NCBI GenBank assembly: GCA_035566015.1 | Contig: DATMRS010000022.1 | Location: forward strand, 124,001-188,000 | DNA: 64,000 nt | Direction: 5' to 3' | Origin: DATMRS01 sp035566015 | GTDB taxonomy: Bacteria; Pseudomonadota; Alphaproteobacteria; Sphingomonadales; Sphingomonadaceae | Shown: positions 56,353-64,000 of the stretch, piece by piece | Position numbering within the stretch: the stretch's first letter is position 1 | Layout: each line of letters starts with the position of its first letter | Position numbers and translations under genes: made by a program | Notes under the pieces: generated by a model | What the model was told of the DNA's origin: nothing | The model's database searches: none | What the model saw: the letters and a program-made list of their open reading frames with translations, nothing else

Positions 56353-57703
56353 GTGTCTCTCCCTCGGGCGACGTCCTATATTCGTCGGCCACCTTCTGCT
56401 CGGTCGTTTCCGCGACCTGGCGGACCACATCCGAGAAATTCGAGCCGTTTTCGATCAGTATGTCGAACGAAAGCATATCCTCGAACCGGTTCTGCGCAGC
56501 GTTGCGGACCACGCCCTGCGGGTCCTTGCCCGCCTGCACGTCCGCGACAGCGCGCAGCATCAGCCGCCGCGCGGCCGCGATGGCGAGATCGGTCTTGCCC
56601 AGATGCTCCTTGGTGCGGTCCTGGATCGGCCCCTGCGATTCGGTGGCGAAGGCGTCGTGCACGCTGAAATTGGGGCCCATGCCGGTGAAGCTTTCGGCGA
56701 AGCTGCTCCGATCCTGCAAATAGCGGTTCCCCAGCCGTTGCCGGTGATGAAATTCGTCGACGAAATATTCGGGGTCGCGCGGGCGGATCGACGGCGCGAA
56801 GCCATTATCCTTGCGCGCCTCCGTGATAGGCGCGTCGCGGCGCAGCGTGAAGCCGAAGCGCCAATGGATATGATCGTTGATCGGCACATGCCAGATACCG
56901 ACATGGCCATCGCCGCCCTGCGGCCCCGCGATCACCGAGAAGTTCGGCATGCCGAAGGTCGTCACGCGCAAATAGGTCTTGTCGGGGCCGCCTTCGCGAA
57001 TCTGGAAGACACGCATGCCGAAGGGCGCGTCCTCGACCTTGATCTGCGGAGTCGAGAAAGGATCGACCGCCGCGTCCGAGATATCGACATTGCCGAACCG
57101 CAGCATATCGCCGAAGACGAGACCGGCGCGGTTCAGGGCCTGCGACGAACGATGCAGGAAGCCGACATGCGCGGGATCGTAATTGCCCTCGTTCGCCTGC
57201 AGATAGTTGCATTCCTTGAACAGCTTGCGCGCGAAGACATGATCGGGCGGGCACTGGAAGAAGTCATAGGCCGGGAAGAGCGGCGGTTCACCGGGACCCA
57301 TATAGGCGAATATCGCGCCGCTGCGCTCCACCACCGGATAGGATGTCTGGCATATCCTGTTCTTGAAGGTGGACCCTTCGGGCTCGGCCGGCTGGTCGAG
57401 GCACTGGCCGTTCACGTCGAACAGCCAGCCATGATAGAGGCAGCGAAGGCCGCCATCCTCGATACGGCCGAAAGACAGATCCGCGCCGCGATGCGGACAG
57501 TGCCGGTCAAGCAGGCCGAGCTTGCCGCTATCGTCCCGGAAGAGCACGAGCTTCTCGCTCAATATTTCGATCGGCAGGGGATCGCCGCCCGGCGGAATCT
57601 CGCTCGCGAGCGCCACCGGCTGCCAATAACGGCGCAGCAGCTCCCCGCCCGGCGTCCCCGGGCCGGTGCGGGTGAGAAGATCATTCTGTTCAGATGTCAG
57701 CAT
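56345..57703 (-). CDS. Rieske oxygenase, large subunit (phthalate/phenoxybenzoate dioxygenase type)
   Basis: 452 aa. Rieske ligands Cys-Pro-His in DRHCPHRGADLSFG and Cys-x2-His in RCLYHGWLFD, 16 residues apart. Mononuclear iron ligands Asp-x2-His-x4-His in NYDPAHVGFLHR, preceded by the conserved acid/Asn in QANEGN. The first 60 residues (GGELLRRYWQPVALASE) match the phthalate 4,5-dioxygenase/POB dioxygenase group, which normally needs only a reductase. No reductase gene is in the window. ATG 57703 has GGAG upstream. It lies 57 bases downstream of the TPP enzyme. Confidence 0.92.
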   Translation of the reverse strand: MLTSEQNDLLTRTGPGTPGGELLRRYWQPVALASEIPPGGDPLPIEILSEKLVLFRDDSGKLGLLDRHCPHRGADLSFGRIEDGGLRCLYHGWLFDVNGQCLDQPAEPEGSTFKNRICQTSYPVVERSGAIFAYMGPGEPPLFPAYDFFQCPPDHVFARKLFKECNYLQANEGNYDPAHVGFLHRSSQALNRAGLVFGDMLRFGNVDISDAAVDPFSTPQIKVEDAPFGMRVFQIREGGPDKTYLRVTTFGMPNFSVIAGPQGGDGHVGIWHVPINDHIHWRFGFTLRRDAPITEARKDNGFAPSIRPRDPEYFVDEFHHRQRLGNRYLQDRSSFAESFTGMGPNFSVHDAFATESQGPIQDRTKEHLGKTDLAIAAARRLMLRAVADVQAGKDPQGVVRNAAQNRFEDMLSFDILIENGSNFSDVVRQVAETTEQKVADEYRTSPEGETHG

Positions 57704-57760
57704 GCAAAACTCCAGGCTGGTCCTGGCCGGGCGACGCCCGGCTCCCGGCAATCGCCATTT

Positions 57761-59449
57761 TCATGCGCCGCCGAAACGCATGCGGTTGAAGGTAATCATC
57801 TGCAGCAGCGGATCGCGGCGCTCGAGCCCGGAATCGGGATCGACGAGCACGTTGACGACCGCGACGCTTCCCGCCTGAACCGCGGCGATCGCCCGATCGA
57901 AGGCCGGCCCCACATCGGCGGGCGTTTCCGCCAGTTCGCCATGGCATTCGAGGCCCTGGGCGACGAGATCGTAGCGGCTCTGCGCGAAATCGGCGCCATA
58001 GGTGCCGTTGAAAAGATGCAGGGTGATGTTCCGGCTCGACCCCCACGCGCCGTCGTTCGCAACCATCACGAAGATCGGCAGCCCGTGGAGCGATGCCGTT
58101 GCCAGCTCGCCCAGATATTGTCCGAAGGCACCGTCGCCAGTGCCGAGGAAGACCGGCCGGTCCTCGCCCGCCTCCTGCAAGGCGGCGACCGCGCCGATCG
58201 CGTGCGGCAGGCCGACGCCCATCGCGCCGAACGGCTCATGATCGATAAAGCCCGGCGATTGCGTGCAGCGGACGATCGCCTTGAACCAGTTGTTACAATT
58301 GGCGCCGTCGCCGACGAACAGCGCGTTTTCCGGCATGCGCGTGGCAAGCTCGCGCGCCATCCGCAGCGGATGCACCTGGCCTTCCTCGTTGCGCCCTGCC
58401 TCCGCGACGCGCGCGAGCTTCGGGGCCACGGCGTTTTTCAGCCAGCTTGCGTCGCGCCGCGTCGGCTTTCGGTTGGCCAGCGCCTCGCCGATTGCCGCCA
58501 GGCTGAGACGACAATCGGCGGCGACAGGCGCTTCCACCGGGCGGTTGCGGCCGATTTCCGATGCGTCATTGTCGATCTGGATGAAGCGCGCATCGGCGGC
58601 GAACACGGGGGCCGTCCCGAAGCCGATCGCGCCGGCGATGCGGCAGCCGGCGAACAGCACGGTATCCGCCTCGTGCGCCGCTATGCTCGCGACCGGCCAG
58701 GGAAACACCGTCTCCATATCTTCGGGCAGAAGCCCGCGCGAGGAGCCCTGAAGCAGGACCGGAATGCCGAAATCGCGATTGAGCGCGGCCAACTCCGCGC
58801 TGGCATCCGCCCAATAGGCGCCGGCGCCGGCGACGATGAGCGGCCGCTCGGCCCGCGCGAGCAGATCGGCGGCGCGCTCGATATCCTCCACTGCCGGCGC
58901 GGGCGGGTGCGCGCGCAGCACCGGGCCGAGCGAAGCGCCGGCGATCGCGTCGTCCGCCTCGCCATTGGCCACGTCGCGGGGGATTTCCAGAAGGACCGGG
59001 CCGGGCTGCCCTGACAGCGCGATCCGCGCCGCCATCTCGACATATTCGCCGAGCCGCGACGGATCATGGACGACCTGCGCCCATTTGACGATCGAACGAA
59101 CCAGCCGGGCGTGATCCAGCTCCTGCATCGGGCGCGCATCAAGCATGCGAAGCGGGTTGCGGCCGGCGATAATCAGCACCGGCGCCGAATTGTCGAAGGC
59201 GGACGCGATGCCGCCGACGGCGTTGGCGAGCCCCGGTCCCGACGTGACGCAGGCGACGCCGAGCCCGCGCCGCATCTGCGCATAGGCGTCGGCGGCCAGA
59301 ACGCAGGGGCTTTCGTGGCGCATGTGGATGAGGCGGATATTCTCGCGCTGCAACGCGCCGAACACCGATTCGAGATGGCCGGGCAGGCCGAAAACCGTGC
59401 CGACGCCCTGACGCGCGATCGCCTTCGCAATTAGGTCCGCACCAAGCAT
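57761..59449 (-). CDS. Thiamine-diphosphate-dependent enzyme (acetolactate synthase/2-hydroxyacyl-CoA lyase-like)
   Basis: 562 aa, three-domain TPP fold. PYR domain: FGLPGHLESVFGAL and the catalytic Glu46 in IHMRHESPCVLAADAYA. Central domain: LIVAGAGAYWADAS. PP domain: TPP motif GTGDGAFGQYLGELATASLH ending at ANDGAWGSSRN. Compared with acetolactate synthase it lacks an obvious regulatory-subunit partner, and its operon (Rieske, aldehyde dehydrogenase, acyl-CoA dehydrogenases) argues for cleaving a C-C bond of a 2-hydroxyacyl or 2-oxo intermediate. First gene of the seven-gene operon. GGGAGAG upstream of ATG 59449. Confidence 0.88.
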   Translation of the reverse strand: MLGADLIAKAIARQGVGTVFGLPGHLESVFGALQRENIRLIHMRHESPCVLAADAYAQMRRGLGVACVTSGPGLANAVGGIASAFDNSAPVLIIAGRNPLRMLDARPMQELDHARLVRSIVKWAQVVHDPSRLGEYVEMAARIALSGQPGPVLLEIPRDVANGEADDAIAGASLGPVLRAHPPAPAVEDIERAADLLARAERPLIVAGAGAYWADASAELAALNRDFGIPVLLQGSSRGLLPEDMETVFPWPVASIAAHEADTVLFAGCRIAGAIGFGTAPVFAADARFIQIDNDASEIGRNRPVEAPVAADCRLSLAAIGEALANRKPTRRDASWLKNAVAPKLARVAEAGRNEEGQVHPLRMARELATRMPENALFVGDGANCNNWFKAIVRCTQSPGFIDHEPFGAMGVGLPHAIGAVAALQEAGEDRPVFLGTGDGAFGQYLGELATASLHGLPIFVMVANDGAWGSSRNITLHLFNGTYGADFAQSRYDLVAQGLECHGELAETPADVGPAFDRAIAAVQAGSVAVVNVLVDPDSGLERRDPLLQMITFNRMRFGGA

Positions 59450-60053
59450 CGCTCTCCCGTTTCGTATCGTTGGCCTCGGTCCTTCTTAGCCGGGCAGGAG
59501 AGACGATCAAGCATTTTTCTCATATTACAGGAAAAGACATTTTTATCATTATATGGCATTGACGTCCTGAATTGAGCGGGTAAGGTGAGCGCGTCGAGAG
59601 GATGGTCCTGCGGTTGAAGCCGGATCGTGTCACGCGGATGCGCGGCCCGATCTTTCCTGCTTCGCCTTGCCATGGCTCGAAAATTATACGTCATGGTCAA
59701 TATGGAAATTGACGATCGACTTGGGAGTAGGGCGGGGGCGTAGGATTGTGCCGATGCGCCGGGCGGCAGAAAGGTGATATAGCTATTCACAGGTTTCAGC
59801 CTGCGTTGCGCGGCCAAGCGCATCGCCGGTGTCTATGTGTGGCGCGGGGCGGGTGGAGCATCCGGCGGGATGTCGGCGGCCCGAGTTTTTATATAGACCT
59901 ATAAATATATTGAGTCGGCGTGGCGGCTGCATTAAGAAGCCACCGGTTCCGTCAGGATAATACCGCCTGAGGCAAGGGCGTTGGTCCCGGGGAGTATCGG
60001 GGACTGGCTTCAGCGGCGGAACGATGCCGTCGAGAGCGAGAGGGGAGGACATG
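59450..60053. promoter_or_regulatory. Divergent control region of the TPP-Rieske operon and the TonB receptor
   Basis: 604 bases without a gene. On the minus strand TATAAT (reverse of 59548-59553), about 100 bases before the TPP gene, is a perfect -10 box with a poor -35. The dyad site D lies at 59888-59905, nearer the TonB receptor. Otherwise I see no strong palindromes or repeats. Confidence 0.5.
59888..59905. promoter_or_regulatory. Dyad site D: TTTATA-N6-TATAAA
   Basis: TTTATA-TAGACC-TATAAA, a perfect match in both arms, 149 bases upstream of the TonB receptor start and in the divergent region with the TPP-Rieske operon. Same arms as site C. Confidence 0.6.
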
Positions 60054-62876
60054 ATGAATTCGAACACGTCAAAGATGGGTCCGCGCGGCGGGCGCAAGGG
60101 CGCCTTGTGGGCGACGACCGCGATGCTGGCGGGGCTGGCGCTGCCGGCGCAGGCCCAGCAAACTGCGCCGCCGGAAAGCGCCGCACCGGATGCGGCCATC
60201 CAGCGTAATGACATGAACGAGATTATCGTCACCGGTTCGCGCGCGGCGCTCAGCGGCTTCGCGGCGCCATCGGCCGTGTCGGTCATCGGCAGCGACGTCA
60301 TCGGGCGGCAGGCGCCGATCTCGGTCGCCGATGTCCTGCAGCAGGAGCCGGCCTTCAAGGCGACGCGCTCGCCGGGCGGCAACGCGAACAACTTCGCCAG
60401 CCCTGGCCAGTCGACCGCCGATCTTCGCGGCCTCGGCGGACAGCGGACGCTGGTGCTGGTGGACGGGTCGCGCGTCGTTCCGCAGGCCCCGGCAGTGACG
60501 ACCGGCGTGCCCGTCACGACCGACCTCAACGTCATTCCCACGAACATGATCGATCGTGTGGAGGTCGTGACCGGCGGCGCATCCGCCCAATATGGTTCGG
60601 ATGCCGTCGCGGGCGTCGTCAACATCCTGCTGAAGAAGAAGTTCGAGGGGCTGGAATTAACCGGCCAGACCGGCATTTCGGGGCAGGGCGACAATTTCCG
60701 CTACAAGGTCGGCGCGGTCGGCGGCTTCAGCTTTGCGGACGGACGCGGCAATGTGGTGGCCAGCGTGGAGGCGACGGGCTTCGACGAGATCGAGGACATC
60801 TACCGGCGCGACTGGGGTCGTAAGGAATATATGATCGTTACGAACCCCGATTACGAAACGAACGGCCTTCCCGCCAATGTCGTCGGGCAGCATGTCCGCA
60901 ACGCGAACAGCATCGGCGGCCTGATCCGGGGACCGGAAGGGTTCAGCCTGAACGGCTATACCTTCAACGACGACGGCTCGATCCGTCCTTATGACGGCGG
61001 ATCGCTCAACAACGGAACGTACCAGCTTGGTGGCGAAGGGCTCAGCCGGAACAAGGGGTCCAGCCTCGTCCCCGGCGTTGATCGCTTCGTCGCCTATGGA
61101 CGGGCGAGCTTCGAATTCTCCCCGGCGGTGACGCTGATCCTTGAGGGTGGCTATTCGCGGACCGTCGGCAAATTCACCGGCGGCCTGCCCAATTTCTCGG
61201 GCTTCACGATCAAGGCCGACAATGCCTTCCTGCCGCAGGAGGTCAAGGACGCCATGGCGGCCGAGGGCGTGACGAGCATCACCGTGTCGAAGGGCGTCTA
61301 TGACGTCGGCAACATCAATTTCCGCGTCAAGAACGAGACGCCGCACGGCACGATCGGCCTCGAAGGCTCGCTCGGCGGGTCATGGCATTATGATGCCCAT
61401 TATTCCTATGGCGAAAACCATTTCCGAAGCGAATTCGACAACAACTTCTCGCCGGTATTCTGGAACATGGCGGTCGATGCGGTCGTCAATCCGGCCAATG
61501 GTGAGATCGTCTGCCGCTCGACGCTGACGTCGCCCAACAATCCGCTTGCGGCCGGTTGTACGCCGATCAACATCTTCGGGCCGACCGCTGTCAGCGGATC
61601 GGGACCGGATGCGCTCGCCTACGTCAACCGCGCCGATTATAATACTGTGCTCTACAAGCAGCATGCGGCTGGCATCAACATTCGCGGCGAGCCGTTCTCG
61701 ACCTGGGCAGGCCCTGTCTCGGCGGCGTTCGGCGGCGAATATCGCAAGGAATCGGAATCGCTGACGGGTGGCCCGCTTGCCACGGCCGGCCGGTTCGCGA
61801 TCGGCAACGCGACGCCTTTCTCGGGCAAGTTCGACGTCAAGGAAGTCTATGGCGAAGTCGTCGTGCCGCTGGCAAAGGACGTTTCGTTCATCAACTCGCT
61901 CGATCTGAACGGCGCGATCCGGTACGCGGATTACAGCAGCGCCGGCGGCCAGACGACCTGGAAGATCGGCGGCGTCTATGAGCCGACCGACTGGCTGCGG
62001 TTCCGCGTCACGCGGTCACGCGATATCCGCGCGCCTGCCATTTACGAACTGTACTCGCCGGGCTCGTTCATCAACACCGCGCTGACGGTGAACGGCGTTA
62101 CCGAAGTCGTCCCGCAGAACCGGACTGTCGGCAATCCCGACCTGCGGCCGGAAAAGGCGGACACGCTGACGCTGGGCGTGGTTGTGCACCCCGCCGCGAT
62201 TCCGAGCCTGCGGGTGTCGGTCGATTATTACAAGATCAACCTGAAGGACGCGATCGACTCGCTGTCGGCGGCGAATATCGGCAATGCCTGCACGGCGGGT
62301 GACGCCGAGGCGTGCAGCTTCATCACGTTCGACGGGGCCAGGCCGACTCGTCTGCTGGCACCGGTCCAGAATATTTCGCAATTCGAGACGAGCGGACTGG
62401 ACATGGCGATTTCACACCGCCTCGACCTGGGTGGTGACAGCAGCCTGACGACGCGTTTCACCGGCACCTACACCTTGCATGCCTATATCAACGGCATCGA
62501 TCGTGCCGGGGAAAACGGGATGGGCAGCCTCGGTTCGCAGCCGCGCTTCCGTGGCAATCTTTCCGAGACGTATAATACCGGTCCGTTCAGCCTGACGGCG
62601 CAACTGCTCTACATCAGCAAGGGCAATAACGATAATCAGTTCAACACCATCCCGGGTCTGACGATCAATCAGAACAAGATCCCGGCGGCGGCTTATGTAA
62701 ATCTCTATTCCACAGTGAAGGTGATGGAGAATTTCGAGTTGAACATGAGCATCGACAATCTGTTCGACAAGGACCCGCCGGTCAGCCCCTACGCAACGCA
62801 GGGCCAGCCGGTGAACGGGCAGCTTTATGACAAGATCGGCCGCGTGTTCCAGGTGGGCGCGAAGGTTAAATTCTGA
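60054..62876 (+). CDS. TonB-dependent outer-membrane receptor
   Basis: 940 aa. Signal peptide ends about residue 34 (LAGLALPAQAQ). TonB box NEIIVTGSR at residues 55-63; plug domain with VSVIGSDVIGRQAPISVADVLQQEPAF, LRGLGGQRTLVLVDGSR and VEVVTGGASAQYGSDAVAGVVNILLKK; then a 22-strand barrel ending IGRVFQVGAKVKF. It imports a compound too large for porins using TonB energy. Next to oxygenase genes it probably takes up an aromatic, lignin-derived or terpenoid-like substrate rather than a siderophore. GGGGAGG at 60042-60048 favours the second of two ATGs. Confidence 0.93.
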   Translation: MNSNTSKMGPRGGRKGALWATTAMLAGLALPAQAQQTAPPESAAPDAAIQRNDMNEIIVTGSRAALSGFAAPSAVSVIGSDVIGRQAPISVADVLQQEPAFKATRSPGGNANNFASPGQSTADLRGLGGQRTLVLVDGSRVVPQAPAVTTGVPVTTDLNVIPTNMIDRVEVVTGGASAQYGSDAVAGVVNILLKKKFEGLELTGQTGISGQGDNFRYKVGAVGGFSFADGRGNVVASVEATGFDEIEDIYRRDWGRKEYMIVTNPDYETNGLPANVVGQHVRNANSIGGLIRGPEGFSLNGYTFNDDGSIRPYDGGSLNNGTYQLGGEGLSRNKGSSLVPGVDRFVAYGRASFEFSPAVTLILEGGYSRTVGKFTGGLPNFSGFTIKADNAFLPQEVKDAMAAEGVTSITVSKGVYDVGNINFRVKNETPHGTIGLEGSLGGSWHYDAHYSYGENHFRSEFDNNFSPVFWNMAVDAVVNPANGEIVCRSTLTSPNNPLAAGCTPINIFGPTAVSGSGPDALAYVNRADYNTVLYKQHAAGINIRGEPFSTWAGPVSAAFGGEYRKESESLTGGPLATAGRFAIGNATPFSGKFDVKEVYGEVVVPLAKDVSFINSLDLNGAIRYADYSSAGGQTTWKIGGVYEPTDWLRFRVTRSRDIRAPAIYELYSPGSFINTALTVNGVTEVVPQNRTVGNPDLRPEKADTLTLGVVVHPAAIPSLRVSVDYYKINLKDAIDSLSAANIGNACTAGDAEACSFITFDGARPTRLLAPVQNISQFETSGLDMAISHRLDLGGDSSLTTRFTGTYTLHAYINGIDRAGENGMGSLGSQPRFRGNLSETYNTGPFSLTAQLLYISKGNNDNQFNTIPGLTINQNKIPAAAYVNLYSTVKVMENFELNMSIDNLFDKDPPVSPYATQGQPVNGQLYDKIGRVFQVGAKVKF

Positions 62877-62882
62877 TGACAT

Positions 62883-62911
62883 GGCCGGCGCGGAAGTGGT
62901 CCGCGCCGGCC
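62883..62911 (+). terminator. Perfect 12-bp hairpin between receptor and amidohydrolase
   Basis: GGCCGGCGCGGA (62883-62894) pairs exactly with TCCGCGCCGGCC (62900-62911) across a 5-base loop, five bases after the receptor gene's TGA. No T run. It may reduce read-through into the next gene or stabilise the receptor mRNA. Confidence 0.55.
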
Positions 62912-62982
62912 GTCCTATGCGCCGGCCCCGTCGAGCCGGCGTCGCGTCCCGCCGAGGCGCAATGCGAAGGAAGTATTGAACG

Positions 62983-63951
62983 ATGACTGTCACCGCAGCG
63001 TTCACGCGGCGAACTTTCCTGGTCGCCGCAACTACTCTTCCCGCCTGGCCGGCGCTGGCTGCGCTCGAAACGCCCAAGCTGTATGACAGCCATCTTCATT
63101 TCTTCACCAACGATATCGCGCATTATCCGATCGATCCGCGCAACTCGCGCGAGGGCGAGGTGGTGATGCGGGCGCGGATCATGAGCGACCCGGACACGCC
63201 CGAGAAAGTCTTCGCCTGGTGGGCGAAAAACGGCGTCACCGGTGGCACTGGCGTTCAATATAAAGGCGCCTACAAGACCGATAACAGCTATGTCCTCGAT
63301 CTCGCCGACAAGTATCCGGAAAAGATCCGTCCGGAAATTCTTATCGATGCCCGCGATCCGGCCAGTCCCGACACGCTTCGCCAACTGGTCGCCACGCGCC
63401 GAGTGGCCGCGCTGCGCCTCACGGGGTTCATCGATGACAGCGAGGAGATTCCCTGGCTCAACTCTAAGCCTGCGCTGGAAGTCTGGAAGGTGGCAGACGA
63501 ACTGGCGCTGCCGGTCGGCATCACCTTCCTCCCGCCCAAGGGGGCCGAGGGGCCGTTGCTGGCCACGCGGCGGTTGGCGGATCGGTTCCAGCGCTGCCCG
63601 ATCGTGCTTGAGCATTTCGGGCGGCTGGTAAACAGCGATCTTTCGGACGCGCATCTCGCCTTGCGTCCTTATTCGCATGTCCATTTCAAATGGACGACCA
63701 ACGTCATCGTCGAATTGAAGGGCAGGGGCCGTCCGGTGCCGGCCTTCCTCCGCCGGGCGGTGGACAGTTTCGGGGCCGATCGGATCATGTGGGGCTCCGA
63801 TTGCGGCAACACCCTGATCCCTTATGCCGACATGGTCGCCGACGCGATCGGATCGACGCGCGATCTGACGGCGAAGGAGCGCAGCGGCGTGCTGCACGAC
63901 AATGGGTTGGCGATGTTCACGCGCCGCGTCGGCGTGCACCCCGCGCGCTGA
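62983..63951 (+). CDS. Amidohydrolase family hydrolase with twin-arginine signal
   Basis: 322 aa. The N-terminus TAAFTRRTFLVAATTLPAWPALA is a Tat signal (RRTFL) with an Ala-rich hydrophobic core. The hydrolase domain is the PF04909 type: YDSHLHFF metal motif, VLEHFGRL, and RIMWGSDCGNT. It shares blocks TDNSY, WKVADEL and MWGSD with the cytoplasmic enzyme at 34658. A folded, metal-loaded enzyme would be exported to the periplasm to attack a substrate brought in by the TonB receptor encoded just upstream. GAAGGAAG precedes the ATG. Confidence 0.87.
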   Translation: MTVTAAFTRRTFLVAATTLPAWPALAALETPKLYDSHLHFFTNDIAHYPIDPRNSREGEVVMRARIMSDPDTPEKVFAWWAKNGVTGGTGVQYKGAYKTDNSYVLDLADKYPEKIRPEILIDARDPASPDTLRQLVATRRVAALRLTGFIDDSEEIPWLNSKPALEVWKVADELALPVGITFLPPKGAEGPLLATRRLADRFQRCPIVLEHFGRLVNSDLSDAHLALRPYSHVHFKWTTNVIVELKGRGRPVPAFLRRAVDSFGADRIMWGSDCGNTLIPYADMVADAIGSTRDLTAKERSGVLHDNGLAMFTRRVGVHPAR

Positions 63952-64000
63952 TTGCCTGAACACAAACAGGTTCTGGCCGGCGTCATGCGTCGTCGGCACC

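Noticed and set aside
56351..59014. 887-codon plus-strand open frame opposite the Rieske and TPP genes
   Set aside because: Antisense to two genes with intact catalytic motifs; composition is typical of a codon-position shadow.
1..64000. CRISPR array, prophage, complete insertion sequence or tRNA gene
   Set aside because: I found no regularly spaced direct repeats, no integrase, capsid or transposase gene, and no cloverleaf with conserved tRNA blocks. The only transposase-like trace is the zipper of the tandem-MarR protein.

Overview
This is a high-GC window that reads as a chromosomal segment of an alphaproteobacterium, most likely a sphingomonad (Sphingobium, Novosphingobium or Sphingomonas type). 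The main reasons are a ChpT phosphotransferase next to a compact chemotaxis operon, an alphaproteobacterial RpoH, a DUF2842 protein, a LigE-type beta-etherase (a family best known from Sphingobium), many MFS carriers, and a TonB receptor placed beside Rieske oxygenases. I assign no species.

Left half (1-30 kb): mostly housekeeping. It starts with the 5' end of an exported protein on the minus strand, then dnaX-ybaB, an NAD(P)-binding protein, a polytopic membrane protein coupled to mtgA, an outer-membrane barrel, rpoH, rluD and a JAMM peptidase. chpT follows, then cheA-cheW-cheY-cheB-cheR, an AmpD-like amidase and the RNase P RNA. After several small or transport genes (NTF2-like protein, aldo/keto reductase, two MFS carriers, MarR regulator, acylphosphatase, PA2169-type protein) comes a cell-division and folate block: a ZauP-like protein, zapA, 6S RNA, 5-formyl-THF cyclo-ligase and a DUF2842 protein. 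It ends with a glycolysis operon, tkt-gap-pgk followed by class I fba-thiE.

Right half (30-64 kb): accessory catabolism. Sub-region A (30.3-36.6 kb) has an azoreductase, a group-D-type flavin monooxygenase, a glutaredoxin-like protein, a tandem-MarR regulator with a C-terminal leucine zipper, a flavin reductase, an amidohydrolase and a LigE-type GST. Sub-region B (36.6-50 kb) has a DipZ-like thiol-disulfide protein, an OFA-type MFS carrier, an exported alpha/beta hydrolase, an AAHS-type carrier, a Rieske oxygenase with an SDR, a TetR regulator, a CocE hydrolase-ribB-flavin reductase operon and a luciferase-like monooxygenase. Sub-region C (50.7-64 kb) is a seven-gene minus-strand operon (TPP enzyme, Rieske oxygenase, SnoaL-like protein, MFS carrier, aldehyde dehydrogenase, two acyl-CoA dehydrogenases). 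A TonB receptor and a Tat-exported amidohydrolase diverge from it. The contents suggest import, hydrolysis, oxygenation and beta-oxidation-like degradation of an aromatic or alicyclic compound that I cannot name.

Two unreported-looking promoter motifs tie these genes together. A dyad TTTATA-N6-TATAAA, with degenerate copies, precedes at least five transcription units between 40 and 60 kb and brackets the TetR gene. A second motif, TGAY-TAW-GTCM, precedes the azoreductase, the tandem-MarR gene and the beta-etherase. I propose these as the operators of the two local regulators. Both are by-eye observations that need a genome-wide motif scan.
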